Program-made: the position numbers and the translations under genes
Notes under the pieces: model-generated
Seen by the model: the letters and a program-made list of their open reading frames with translations, nothing else
Database searches by the model: none
Told to the model about the DNA's origin: nothing
Shown: piece after piece, positions 28,748-38,030 of the stretch
How positions within the stretch are numbered: position 1 is the first letter of the stretch
Layout: the number at the start of each line of letters is the position of its first letter
Assembly: GCF_029222965.1 (NCBI RefSeq)
Contig: NZ_JARHUD010000003.1
Span: 124,001-188,000, forward strand
DNA from: Aquibaculum arenosum
Lineage (GTDB): Bacteria > Pseudomonadota > Alphaproteobacteria > Kiloniellales > DSM-21159
DNA length: 64,000 nucleotides
Direction: 5' to 3'

Positions 28748-29832
28748 TTCAACAGTTTGAAAGAGCAGGAGACGACGTGAACAGGTCCGAAGGCGAAGAG
28801 CCTCCGAGTAGCACCGTGGGCTCCCCCGGCACCTCAGGTCCTTCCGGCTCCAAGCCGGCGGAAACGGCGCCGCGCCCCGTGCCGGAGACGGAGCCCTCAG
28901 AGGAACATGAACGCGCGTGCAGAAACGGCGGGCGCAACGGCAAGGGCGAAGAGCCGGGAGCCCTCAAGCGTGCTGTGGGTTGGATCATGGGGCGCCTGCG
29001 CGGGCGCAACGGCGACAGCCAACAACTGCGCGAGACCCTGGAGGAGATCATCGGCGAAATCGAAGACCAGGACGATGAGGATGCGACGCCGATTGGCACC
29101 CATGAGCGGATGCTGCTGGGCAACATCTTCAAGCTGCGCCACCTCACGGCCTACGACGTGATGGTGCCGCGCGCGGACATCGTCGCCCTGCCCCTCGATG
29201 CCGATTTCGACCGGGTGCTGGAAACCATTGCCGAAGGCGGCCACAGCCGGTTGCCGGTTTTTCGCGAGTCCTTGGATGACATCGTCGGCATGGTTCATAT
29301 CAAGGACGTGCTTGCGGTCAGCCGCCAGGGCAATGCCTTCCGTCTCGGCAACATCCTCCGGCCGGCGGAGTTCGTCGCGCCCTCCATGCGGGTGCTCGAC
29401 CTGCTGCTGGACATGCGCCTGAAGCGCAGCCACCTGGCCCTGGTGGTCGACGAGTTCGGCGGCATCGACGGCTTGGTCACGGCGGAGGACCTGGTGGAGG
29501 AGATCGTCGGCGAGATCGAGGACGAGCACGACGTGGTCGAGGCGCCGAAGATGGCCTGGCGGCCGGATGGCACCCTGCTCGCCGACGCCCGTACGCCCAT
29601 CGAGGACTTCGAAAAGCTGGTCGGCCCGATCCTCACCGAAGAAGAGCATGACGAGGATATTGATACGCTGGGCGGACTGGTGTTCTACATCGCGGGGCGC
29701 ATCCCGGGGCGCGGTGAGCTGGTAGAACATGCCTCGGGTGTCACCTTCGAGGTGCTCCAGGCCGATCCCCGGCGCATCAAGCGCCTGCGCTTGCGCAACC
29801 TGCCTGCATTGCGCGAGGCCGGAGCAGGGTGA
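28744..29832 (+). CDS. Hemolysin-family CBS-domain protein (CorC/TlyC type)
   Basis: 362-residue cytoplasmic protein with two CBS domains (about 140-260, opening MVPRADIVALPLDADFDRVL) and a C-terminal CorC_HlyC transporter-associated domain. The N-terminal ~90 residues are polar and low-complexity (Pro, Ser, Glu). It lacks the membrane DUF21 part of the larger hemolysin-like transporters. CorC is linked to magnesium/cobalt efflux; the alphaproteobacterial ybeY-corC-lnt order supports the family assignment. Confidence 0.92.
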   Translation: MIQQFERAGDDVNRSEGEEPPSSTVGSPGTSGPSGSKPAETAPRPVPETEPSEEHERACRNGGRNGKGEEPGALKRAVGWIMGRLRGRNGDSQQLRETLEEIIGEIEDQDDEDATPIGTHERMLLGNIFKLRHLTAYDVMVPRADIVALPLDADFDRVLETIAEGGHSRLPVFRESLDDIVGMVHIKDVLAVSRQGNAFRLGNILRPAEFVAPSMRVLDLLLDMRLKRSHLALVVDEFGGIDGLVTAEDLVEEIVGEIEDEHDVVEAPKMAWRPDGTLLADARTPIEDFEKLVGPILTEEEHDEDIDTLGGLVFYIAGRIPGRGELVEHASGVTFEVLQADPRRIKRLRLRNLPALREAGAG

Positions 29833-31454
29833 CGAGGTCGGACGACCTGACACCTGCCTCACCCAGTCGGGTCAGGGGTCTGGAAGGCTTCGCCCAGCGT
29901 CTGGCGGGACTGTCGCCCTGGCGGCGGGCCGGCGTGGCGCTGCTTTGCGGCCTGCTGACGGCGACGGCACTGCCGCCGCTCTTCCTGCTGCCGCTGCTCA
30001 TTCCCGCATTCACCAGCCTGCTCTGGCTGCTGGACGGCGCGCGCGACCGACGCCAGGCCTTTGCGCTGGGCTGGTGCTTCGGGCTGGGCTACTTCGCCGC
30101 CGGCCTCTACTGGGTCGGGATCGCCATGACGGTCGATCTGGCGCAGTTCGGCTGGTTCATGCCGGTCTCGGTGTTGGGACTGTCGGGCGGCCTGGCGCTC
30201 TTTACCGGTCTGGCCCTCTGGGCCGTCTGGCAGAGTGGGCTGCAGGGGCGTGCCCGGGTTTTGCTCCTGGCTCTTGTCTGGCTTGCGGCCGAGTTTGCCC
30301 GCTCGGTCTTGCTCACCGGCTTTCCCTGGAACCTGCTGGGTAGCGTCTGGAGCCTAGACCCGGCACCCTTGCAGATCGCAGCGGTCACGGGTGTCTGGGG
30401 CCTCACCGTCCTCACTCTGCTGGCCGCGGCCGCGCCGGCGGTGCTGGCCGGCACCGGCTGCCTGTCGCTGCGGCGTGGCTTGGGTTTCCTGGCGCTCTGC
30501 TGGCTGCTCCCGCTGCTGGCGCTGGGCTACGGCACGCTGCGCCTGGCCCAGGCGCCGAGCCCTGGCGAAGCGATACAGCCGGACGTGTCCCTGCGCCTCG
30601 TCCAGCCCTCGATCCCGCAGCACGAAAAATGGCAGGGCGAGCTGCGGCAGCAGCACCTGCAGGAGCATGTCCGCCTCTCCCGGCAAGCGGCACCAACGCC
30701 TCCGACCCACATCATCTGGGCCGAGACCGCCCTGCCCTGGTACCTCAATCATGAGCCGGCTTTGGCCGAGGCGCTGGGCGAGCTGGTACCGCCTGACGGC
30801 CTGCTGATCTCAGGCGCGCCCGCTTACGAAGAGACCGACAGCGGCGACCTGCAGGTCTACAACTCGATCTATGCCCTGGATGAGCAGGGCGAGACGCGGC
30901 TGCGTTACGACAAGTTTCACCTCGTCCCCTTTGGCGAATACCTGCCCTTGCGCGATTTTCTGGGCTGGTTCGGCATGGACAAGATCACCGCCGGCAGCAT
31001 GGATTTTTCCTCCGGCCCCGGTCTGACGACGGCCGCGCTGCCCGGCCTGCCGCCGGCCAGCCTTTTGGTCTGCTACGAGATCATCTTCTCCGGCCGGGTC
31101 ACGGCCACTGATGCCCCGCGCCCCCAATGGCTGCTGAACCTGACCAACGATGCCTGGTTCGGCCGCTCTTCCGGCCCGCATCAGCACTTCGCCAGCGCAC
31201 GCCTGCGTGCCGTGGAGGAGGGGCTGCCGCTGGTGCGCGTCGCCAACAACGGCATCAGCGCCGTGGTCGATCCCTACGGCCGAACGCTGGTTCGTCTGGA
31301 GCAGGACGCGGTGGCCGCCGCCGATTCGCCACTTCCCACCCCACTGCCGCCCACGATCTATGCCCGCCTGGGCCGCTGGTGGGTGCCGATACTGCTCGTG
31401 CTTCTGGGGGCGGGCTGCCTGCTGACCCGCCGGGACGGCAAGGCAGCCGCCTGA
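29829..31454 (+). CDS. lnt: Apolipoprotein N-acyltransferase
   Basis: Last enzyme of lipoprotein maturation, adding a third acyl chain to the N-terminal Cys in the inner membrane. 541 residues: ~6 N-terminal membrane helices, then a nitrilase domain whose catalytic triad is Glu299 (WAETALPW), Lys362 (YDKFHLVPFGEY) and Cys415 (LLVCYEIIF), and a final membrane helix. The start is GTG overlapping the corC stop. Last gene of the tsaB-to-lnt block. Confidence 0.96.
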   Translation: MTRSDDLTPASPSRVRGLEGFAQRLAGLSPWRRAGVALLCGLLTATALPPLFLLPLLIPAFTSLLWLLDGARDRRQAFALGWCFGLGYFAAGLYWVGIAMTVDLAQFGWFMPVSVLGLSGGLALFTGLALWAVWQSGLQGRARVLLLALVWLAAEFARSVLLTGFPWNLLGSVWSLDPAPLQIAAVTGVWGLTVLTLLAAAAPAVLAGTGCLSLRRGLGFLALCWLLPLLALGYGTLRLAQAPSPGEAIQPDVSLRLVQPSIPQHEKWQGELRQQHLQEHVRLSRQAAPTPPTHIIWAETALPWYLNHEPALAEALGELVPPDGLLISGAPAYEETDSGDLQVYNSIYALDEQGETRLRYDKFHLVPFGEYLPLRDFLGWFGMDKITAGSMDFSSGPGLTTAALPGLPPASLLVCYEIIFSGRVTATDAPRPQWLLNLTNDAWFGRSSGPHQHFASARLRAVEEGLPLVRVANNGISAVVDPYGRTLVRLEQDAVAAADSPLPTPLPPTIYARLGRWWVPILLVLLGAGCLLTRRDGKAAA

Positions 31455-31464
31455 CGCGGCCCGG

Positions 31465-32286
31465 TCAGCTCTGCACCCGCCAACCGCGCCGCAGCAGGCG
31501 CCAGACCAACGCTCCCAGACCTATCGTCAGGACAAGCCCGAGGGCGAACCCGAACAGCGGCGACACCTCCGAAACGCCGGTGAAGCCACTGCGAAAGCCG
31601 TCGATCAGGTAGAAAACAGGATTGACCTGCATGATCCAGCGCGCGGTTTCCGGCAAGATCGCCGGCGTGAAGAAGCTGCCAGAGAGCATGCCCAGTGGCA
31701 TGACCAGGAAGGTGTCGACCACCGCATAGCGATCCCACTTTTCCGCCCACATGCCGGTCAGAAACCCCAGCAGGGCGAAAAAGAGCGTGCCCAGAACCGC
31801 AAAGGCGAGCACCGGCAACAAGGCCGGCAGCGGAAGCGGCATGAACAGCGCCAGTACGAGCAGCACCGCGCTGCCGGTGATTAAGCCGCCGGTGGCCGCC
31901 GCGGCGACATAGGCGCAGAGAATCTCCGCCGGGGTCAGCGGCGCCATCAGGATGTCGCCAAGCATGCCCTCAAGCTTGTCGTAGAGCAGGCCGAAGGCCG
32001 CGTTCTCGAAGGCATTGTGGAAGAGTGCATAGCCCGCAATGCCGGGGGCCAGAAAGACCAGGGCCGACACCCCGGGCTGCAGCTGTAGACGATCCGGCCA
32101 CGCCAGGGTGAAGACGGCAAGGAACAGCAGAGAGGAAATCAGGGCGCCGCCCAGGCTTTCCGGAGCGATGCGCAGGTAGCGCAGCAACTCCCGCCGGTAG
32201 AGCGCCCAGAGCGCCGGCCAGCCGATCCGCCCCCAGTTGCGCGGCGGCCGCCAGCCGGCGGGCTCAGGGAGAGCCTGCGGCTTCAC
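31465..32286 (-). CDS. ABC-2 type transporter permease (second of two)
   Basis: 273-residue inner-membrane permease with six predicted helices and the ABC-2 pattern (LVFLAPGIAGYALFHNAFEN, then MLSGSFFTPAILPETARW and NPVFYLIDGFRSGFTGV). It is clearly related to the upstream permease, which suggests a tandem duplication and a heterodimer. The start overlaps the upstream stop by 4 nt. No ATPase gene adjoins the pair, so the nucleotide-binding partner must be elsewhere. Substrate unknown. Confidence 0.85.
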   Translation of the reverse strand: MKPQALPEPAGWRPPRNWGRIGWPALWALYRRELLRYLRIAPESLGGALISSLLFLAVFTLAWPDRLQLQPGVSALVFLAPGIAGYALFHNAFENAAFGLLYDKLEGMLGDILMAPLTPAEILCAYVAAAATGGLITGSAVLLVLALFMPLPLPALLPVLAFAVLGTLFFALLGFLTGMWAEKWDRYAVVDTFLVMPLGMLSGSFFTPAILPETARWIMQVNPVFYLIDGFRSGFTGVSEVSPLFGFALGLVLTIGLGALVWRLLRRGWRVQS

Positions 32287-33110
32287 GGCTTCAGCTTGTA
32301 CCCGCTGGCCACCAGGCGGTAGGCCAGCGCCCAGAGCAGCAGATTGACAACCCCCACCAGGATGGCGCCGAAGATGAGATTGCCGTCATGCACACCGACG
32401 AGGCCAAAGCGCAGGCCGTCGATCAGGTAGAAGAAGGGATTGAAGTGGGCGACAAAGGACCACTCTTCCGGCAGGCGCTCGACCGAATAGAAGGTGCCGG
32501 ACAGGAAGGACAGCGGCACGACGACGAAGTTGGTCACGGCTGCGATGTGATCGAACTTCTCTGCCCAGATGCCGCCGATCAAACCCAGGAGCGCCAGCAT
32601 CAACGAGGCATTGAGCGCGTACCACAGCACCGCATGCGGCGCGTTCAGGCCGAGCGGCACGAAGGGCAGCATCGCCAGACCCGTCGCCAGCCCCACCAGC
32701 AGGCCGCGCGTCACACCCGCCGCGGCATAGGCCAGTGTGAACTCGAAGGTGGAGAGCGGGGGCATCAGAACATCTACGATGTTACCCTGCACCTTGGAGA
32801 TCAGCACCGAGGAGGAGGTGTTGGCGAAGGAGTTCTGGAGCATGGTCATGGTGATCAGCCCCGGCGCCAGGAAGAGCGCATAGGGCAGGCCATGCACCAC
32901 CATGGAGCCACGCCCCAGCGCCAGGGTGAAGATCGCCAGGAACAGCAGCGCCGTCACCACAGGCGCCATCACCGTCTGGGTAATGACGTTGAGGAAACGG
33001 CGCACCTCCTTCAGATAGAGGGTCCAGAGGCCGAGCCAGTTGATCTGGCCGAGTTGCCGCGGCGCCGGCGGCGTGGCCGCGGGCGGGGCAGACGGGTTGC
33101 TGTCGATCAT
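32283..33110 (-). CDS. ABC-2 type transporter permease (first of two)
   Basis: 275-residue permease, six predicted helices: GLPYALFLAPGLITMTMLQN, VLISKVQGNIVDVLMPPLST, SFLSGTFYSVERLPEEWSF, NPFFYLIDGLRFGLVGVHD. It parallels its downstream neighbour segment by segment, especially the closing FYLIDG motif. The start at 33110 is chosen; 33131 would add 7 residues. The gene is divergent from recX. Such permease pairs move drugs, polysaccharides or lipids in different bacteria; nothing here identifies the cargo. Confidence 0.85.
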   Translation of the reverse strand: MIDSNPSAPPAATPPAPRQLGQINWLGLWTLYLKEVRRFLNVITQTVMAPVVTALLFLAIFTLALGRGSMVVHGLPYALFLAPGLITMTMLQNSFANTSSSVLISKVQGNIVDVLMPPLSTFEFTLAYAAAGVTRGLLVGLATGLAMLPFVPLGLNAPHAVLWYALNASLMLALLGLIGGIWAEKFDHIAAVTNFVVVPLSFLSGTFYSVERLPEEWSFVAHFNPFFYLIDGLRFGLVGVHDGNLIFGAILVGVVNLLLWALAYRLVASGYKLKP

Positions 33111-33184
33111 GGCCTGGACATAACGCCGCATCTCCAGCGGAACAAGGCCGCTGGCGCCATGGGTCACTTGCAGGAGGCGCATGC

Positions 33185-33772
33185 ATGTCGGACAAAGCCA
33201 AGACTCGCAGGCGCGCGCCCCGTAAGGCAACGCCCGACTACCTCGAACGCGCGGCCCTCTTCTACCTGGAGCGCTACGCCAGCTCCTCGTCCAGCCTGCG
33301 CCGCGTGCTGCTGCGCAAGGTGGCCCGCTCCGCCGAAGCGCACGGGACCGATCCAGCGGAGGGCGCGGCAGCAGTGGAGAGCTTGATCACCCGGCTGCAG
33401 GAACGCGGCCTGGTCAACGATGCCGCCTTCGCCGAATCGCGCGCCCGGGCTCTGCGGCGGCGCGGCGCCTCCGCGGCCGGCGTGCGCGCCCGCCTCGCAA
33501 CCAAGGGGATTACCGGGGATCTGGCGCAGCAGGCGCTGGCAGCCGTGGCGCAGGAAACGCCGGGCGACGAGGAACTGGCCGCCGCGATTGCCTTTGCCCG
33601 CAGACGGCGCCTGGGCCCTTGGCGCGCCCCGGAACAGCGGGCGGAGCGGCGCCAGCGCGATCTGGCCGCCCTCGGGCGGCAAGGCTTCCCTGGCACCCTG
33701 GCCCGCCGCGTCATTGACGCCGAGGATCCGGAGGCGCTGGAGCAGCAACTTGCCGAGACGCGCGAAGACTGA
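33185..33772 (+). CDS. recX: RecX-family regulatory protein
   Basis: 195-residue helical protein with RecX three-helix repeats: YLERAALFYLERYASSSSSL, ESLITRLQERGLVNDAAFAE and ARARLRRRGASAAGVRARLA-like segments. RecX binds RecA filaments and modulates recombination. The N-terminus is very basic (KAKTRRRAPRK). recA is not adjacent. The family is weakly conserved, but the GLVND-AFAESRA region is typical. Confidence 0.82.
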   Translation: MSDKAKTRRRAPRKATPDYLERAALFYLERYASSSSSLRRVLLRKVARSAEAHGTDPAEGAAAVESLITRLQERGLVNDAAFAESRARALRRRGASAAGVRARLATKGITGDLAQQALAAVAQETPGDEELAAAIAFARRRRLGPWRAPEQRAERRQRDLAALGRQGFPGTLARRVIDAEDPEALEQQLAETRED

Positions 33773-33821
33773 CGCGACTTCCGTATTGCGTTTGTTCTTG
33801 TTTTGAACCTATGCTGCGGAC

Positions 33822-34901
33822 ATGGACGAGCGGCGACCGGAACAGGCGATCAAGGGGCGCGGCGCGGTGGGCAATCCCACCGGCCGCTTCGAAGCCTACG
33901 AGCGCGAAGCCACCTGGGACGGCTGGTGGCTCGATCCCGAGGAACTGGAGGAGCGGCCCGCGACCAGCGTCCTGCCCGACGCCAGTCGCAGCATCCTGGC
34001 ACGCAACGACAGCCCGGACGTGCCTTTCGAGCGCTCGATCAATCCCTACCGTGGCTGCGAGCACGGCTGCGTCTACTGCTTTGCCCGGCCCAGCCATGCT
34101 TACCTCGGACTCTCCCCCGGGCTGGATTTCGAAACCCGGCTCTTCGCCAAGCATCAGGCGCCGCAGTTGCTGCGCGAAGCCCTGCGCAAGCGTGGCTACA
34201 AGCCCTCCACCCTGGCGCTGGGCGCCAACACCGACCCTTACCAGCCGGTGGAGCGCAAGCTCGAGATCACCCGCGGCCTGCTGCAGGTGCTTGCTGAGGC
34301 CAACCACCCCGTCTCCATCATCACCAAGTCCGCCCTGGTCCTGCGCGACCTGGACATTCTCGCCCCCATGGCGCGCGAGGGCCTGGTGCGGGTCTGTCTC
34401 TCGATCACCACGCTGGACGGCACGCTGGCGCGCATTCTCGAGCCCCGCGCGGCGCAGCCGAAACGGCGACTGGAGGCCCTGCGCCGGCTTACAGAGGCCG
34501 GAGTGCCGGTGGCCGTGCTGGCTGCGCCCATGATCCCGGCCATCAACGACATGGAGATGGAAGCCATTCTCGAAGCCGGCGCCGAGGCCGGGGCGGACCG
34601 GGCCTCCTGGATCCTTCTGCGCCTGCCGCGGGAACTGGGCCCGCTGTTCAAGCAGTGGTTGGAGGCGCATTTTCCGCAGCGCAAGGCAAAGGTTCTGAAC
34701 CTGCTGCGCGACACCCGCGGCGGCGCCCTTTACGACGCGCGTTTCGGCAGCCGCATGCGCGGCGAAGGGCCCTACGCCTTCCTTCTCGCCCGGCGATTTT
34801 CCCTAGCTTTGCGCCGGCTGGGTCTGGACAAACGCAGTTGGGATCTCGATATAAGTCGCTTCAAAGCACCAGGCCCCGAAGGGCAGATGACCCTGTTTTA
34901 G
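33822..34901 (+). CDS. Radical SAM protein, PA0069 family
   Basis: 359-residue radical SAM protein with the cluster motif Cys79-X3-Cys83-X2-Cys86 (NPYRGCEHGCVYCFARPSH). The downstream HAYLGLSPGLDFE-type segment, then LALGANTDPYQPVE and IITKSALVLRDLD, match the spore-photoproduct-lyase-like PA0069/Rv2578c family. The reaction is not known. It has no other domain. The start at 33822 gives a normal N-terminus with a GRGAVGNPTGRFEAY segment conserved in the family. Confidence 0.9.
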   Translation: MDERRPEQAIKGRGAVGNPTGRFEAYEREATWDGWWLDPEELEERPATSVLPDASRSILARNDSPDVPFERSINPYRGCEHGCVYCFARPSHAYLGLSPGLDFETRLFAKHQAPQLLREALRKRGYKPSTLALGANTDPYQPVERKLEITRGLLQVLAEANHPVSIITKSALVLRDLDILAPMAREGLVRVCLSITTLDGTLARILEPRAAQPKRRLEALRRLTEAGVPVAVLAAPMIPAINDMEMEAILEAGAEAGADRASWILLRLPRELGPLFKQWLEAHFPQRKAKVLNLLRDTRGGALYDARFGSRMRGEGPYAFLLARRFSLALRRLGLDKRSWDLDISRFKAPGPEGQMTLF

Positions 34902-35056
34902 TCTTCCATTTGAAAGACTTAGCCGCTAGGGCAGATCGGTTATTCGCAGAACGCAATGCTGCGCTGCGATATGATGCTTTGATGACACATGAATCTTCTT
35001 TATATACCGAAGCCATCCACGAATGATCCGTATGGCAAGGGCTTGGGAGAGATCCG

Positions 35057-35236
35057 ATGGCCAGAAATCGCAGTGAGACAGTCAAGAAGCCGGAGAGCGA
35101 CCGTCCGCACGTCTCCAAGACGCGCAAGTGTCTGATGTGCCGCAACGAGTTCCGCTCTCAGTGGTCGGGCGAGCGCATCTGCCCGAATTGCAAGCAGACC
35201 CAGGCCTGGAGCGACGGGCACGGGATGGCGGCGTGA
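35057..35236 (+). CDS. Small zinc-ribbon protein of unknown function (59 aa)
   Basis: Reads MARNRSETVKKPESDR at the start and has two Cys pairs, CLMC (residues 25-28) and CPNC (43-46), 14 residues apart, the spacing of a zinc ribbon. GGAGAG lies 7 nt before the ATG. The N-terminal third is basic. Small zinc-ribbon proteins of this type occur in alphaproteobacteria without assigned function. It is followed by two strong inverted repeats that look like terminators. Confidence 0.75.
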   Translation: MARNRSETVKKPESDRPHVSKTRKCLMCRNEFRSQWSGERICPNCKQTQAWSDGHGMAA

Positions 35237-35252
35237 CCCGTTAAGGGTCGGG

Positions 35253-35300
35253 GCCGGCGGATGTGCCGTCGCTGCAAATTGCCGCGACACATCCGCCGGC
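35253..35300 (+). terminator. Strong stem-loop after the zinc-ribbon gene
   Basis: Perfect 13-bp inverted repeat: GCCGGCGGATGTG at 35253-35265 pairs with CACATCCGCCGGC at 35288-35300, with a 22-nt loop. It begins 17 nt after the stop codon. No T-tract directly follows, so it may protect the 3' end or act together with the next stem. Confidence 0.55.
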
Positions 35301-35310
35301 CTGAAGTCGC

Positions 35311-35369
35311 AAGACCGGATCGCATTCCATCTGATCCAACCGGATCCAGGTTGAATGCGATCCGGTCTT
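35311..35369 (+). repeat. Dispersed inverted-repeat element, copy B (also a likely terminator)
   Basis: Perfect 17-bp arms: AAGACCGGATCGCATTC at 35311-35327 and its complement at 35353-35369, followed directly by TTTTTC. This is the most complete copy of the dispersed family and, with the T-run, probably ends transcription of the zinc-ribbon gene. The right-arm core CAGGTTGAATGCGATCCGGT is at 35347-35366. Confidence 0.85.
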
Positions 35370-35389
35370 TTTCTTGCGCAAAGAGGGAG

Positions 35390-35446
35390 AGGCACGCACC
35401 AAATCCGAACCCCGGCGGGTGACTCAGATTTGATGTGATCTGCTCT
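35390..35446 (+). repeat. Dispersed inverted-repeat element, copy C (upstream of rnhB)
   Basis: Right-arm core CAGATTTGATGTGATCTGCT at 35425-35444; the left arm around 35390-35409 (CACGCACCAAATCCGAAC) is its degenerate complement. It lies about 20 nt after copy B and about 70 nt before the rnhB start chosen here, and it abuts an alternative ATG at 35447. Confidence 0.65.
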
Positions 35447-35512
35447 ATGCCGTTGAACGCGGCAGACCGCTGCAGTATCGCTGGGGCCGGAGAGGCCGCG
35501 AGAGCAGACGGA

Positions 35513-36136
35513 ATGCCGGACGATCGCTACGAGATCGAATTGGGCGCCCTTCATGGGCGCCTTGTCGTTGGTGTGGACGAGGTGGGCCGCGGCCCCCTGG
35601 CTGGACCGGTGACAGCGGCAGCCGTCGTTCTGGATCTCAAGGCGCTGCCGCAAACGCTGCGTCGGGACCTGCAGGATTCCAAGAAACTCACGGCCCGGCG
35701 CCGCGAAGAGCTTGCTGCAGCCATCCCCGATTACGCCGCGACCGCCATCGCCAGCGCAACGCCGGCGGAAATCGACGAGATCAACATTCTGCAGGCCAGC
35801 CTGCTGGCCATGCAGCGGGCTGTGGCCGCCCTGCCTGTGGTGCCCGAGGCGGCCTTGATCGATGGGCTGCAGGCCCCGGCGCTGCCTTGCGAGCATCGCT
35901 GCCTGGTCGGCGGAGACGATCTGAGCTGGTCCGTCGCCGCCGCCTCGATCCTGGCCAAGGTGGCGCGCGACGCCGAGATGGAAGACCTCGCCGAAGCCTT
36001 TCCCGGATACGGCTGGGAGCGCAATCGCGGCTATGGCACCGCAGAGCATCGCCGCGCCCTACTAGATCTAGGGCCTTGCCTGCATCACCGGCGCTCTTTT
36101 AGTCCCATACGTCAACTTTCTCTCCCAAATGCCTGA
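35513..36136 (+). CDS. rnhB: Ribonuclease HII
   Basis: Degrades the RNA strand of RNA-DNA hybrids and cuts at single ribonucleotides in DNA. 207 residues from MPDDRYEIELGALHGRL. The active-site segment GVDEVGRGPLAGPVTAAAVV has Asp22 and Glu23; DSKKLTARRREEL and the later VAAASILAKVARD are also conserved. Starts at 35435 (GTG) and 35447 (ATG) are in frame but overlap or abut the repeat element, so 35513, which gives a family-like N-terminus, is preferred. Confidence 0.95.
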   Translation: MPDDRYEIELGALHGRLVVGVDEVGRGPLAGPVTAAAVVLDLKALPQTLRRDLQDSKKLTARRREELAAAIPDYAATAIASATPAEIDEINILQASLLAMQRAVAALPVVPEAALIDGLQAPALPCEHRCLVGGDDLSWSVAAASILAKVARDAEMEDLAEAFPGYGWERNRGYGTAEHRRALLDLGPCLHHRRSFSPIRQLSLPNA

Positions 36137-36164
36137 GTCCGCTCAAGAATCTTGACCCGGAATC
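36135..36164 (+). promoter_or_regulatory. Three GANTC methylation sites upstream of ccrM
   Basis: GAGTC at 36135-36139, GAATC at 36147-36151 and GAATC at 36160-36164 lie within 30 nt, between the rnhB stop and the ccrM start (36228). In Caulobacter the ccrM promoter region also carries GANTC sites that tie its transcription to methylation state. Presence is seen directly; the autoregulatory role is inferred. Confidence 0.6.
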
Positions 36165-36212
36165 CCGGTCGTAGGATGCTGCACACCATGCAGATGGCCT
36201 AGGGGCCTTTGA

Positions 36213-37400
<1,188 letters not shown>

Positions 37401-37466
37401 CGCCGATCCTGCCAAGCCTGGGCCTGGCGAAACCATACCCGGGCCAGCAGATCAGTAATCCGTGGC

Positions 37467-37943
37467 TCAAACGTATTGGACGTTGAGGATTTCGTAGGCC
37501 TTGGTGCCCTTGGGGGTGGTGACCTCGACGGAATCGCCCACGGCCTTGCCAATCAGCGCCCGGGCAATGGGCGAGGTGACGGCGATGCGGCCGGCCTTCA
37601 CGTCGGCCTCGGTCTCACCCACGATCTGGTACTGGGTTTCCTGGTCGGTGTCCTCATCGACCACGCGCACCGTGGCGCCGAACTTAACCGTGTCGCCCGA
37701 CAGCTTTGTCGGGTCGATCACCTGCGCACGGCTGATCCTGTCCTCAAGCTCGGCCACGCGGCCCTCGATGAAGGATTGGCGCTCACGCGCGGCGTGGTAC
37801 TCGGCATTCTCCGAGAGGTCACCGTGCTCGCGTGCCTCGGCAATGGCCTTGATCACCTCGGGCCGCGCAACGGTCTTGAGGTGACGCAATTCTTCTTCCA
37901 GCCGGGCAAAGCCTTCGGCTGTCATGGGAAATTTTTCGCTCAT
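37467..37943 (-). CDS. greA: Transcription elongation factor GreA
   Basis: Rescues backtracked RNA polymerase by stimulating cleavage of the transcript 3' end. 158 residues: N-terminal coiled coil with the acidic tip ([20 protein letters not shown], the Asp-Glu of the tip intact) and a C-terminal FKBP-like domain ([20 protein letters not shown]). It lies 80 nt after carB, a common alphaproteobacterial order. Confidence 0.97.
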   Translation of the reverse strand: MSEKFPMTAEGFARLEEELRHLKTVARPEVIKAIAEAREHGDLSENAEYHAARERQSFIEGRVAELEDRISRAQVIDPTKLSGDTVKFGATVRVVDEDTDQETQYQIVGETEADVKAGRIAVTSPIARALIGKAVGDSVEVTTPKGTKAYEILNVQYV

Positions 37944-37992
37944 CGCCCTTCGGAAACCCTCCTGGCAAGCGTGCCGACCCTTTGGGGTGGCC

Positions 37993-38030
37993 GAAAAAAC
38001 GTGCGTTCCGACCGCAGGGGCGGTCAGAAC
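37993..38030 (-). terminator. Likely terminator of carB
   Basis: On the minus strand the sequence GTTCTGACCGC pairs with GCGGTCGGAAC around a short CCCT loop (one mismatch), overlapping the carB stop codon, and a TTTTTT run follows 5 nt later. It would end transcription before greA or attenuate it, so greA may have its own promoter. Confidence 0.5.
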
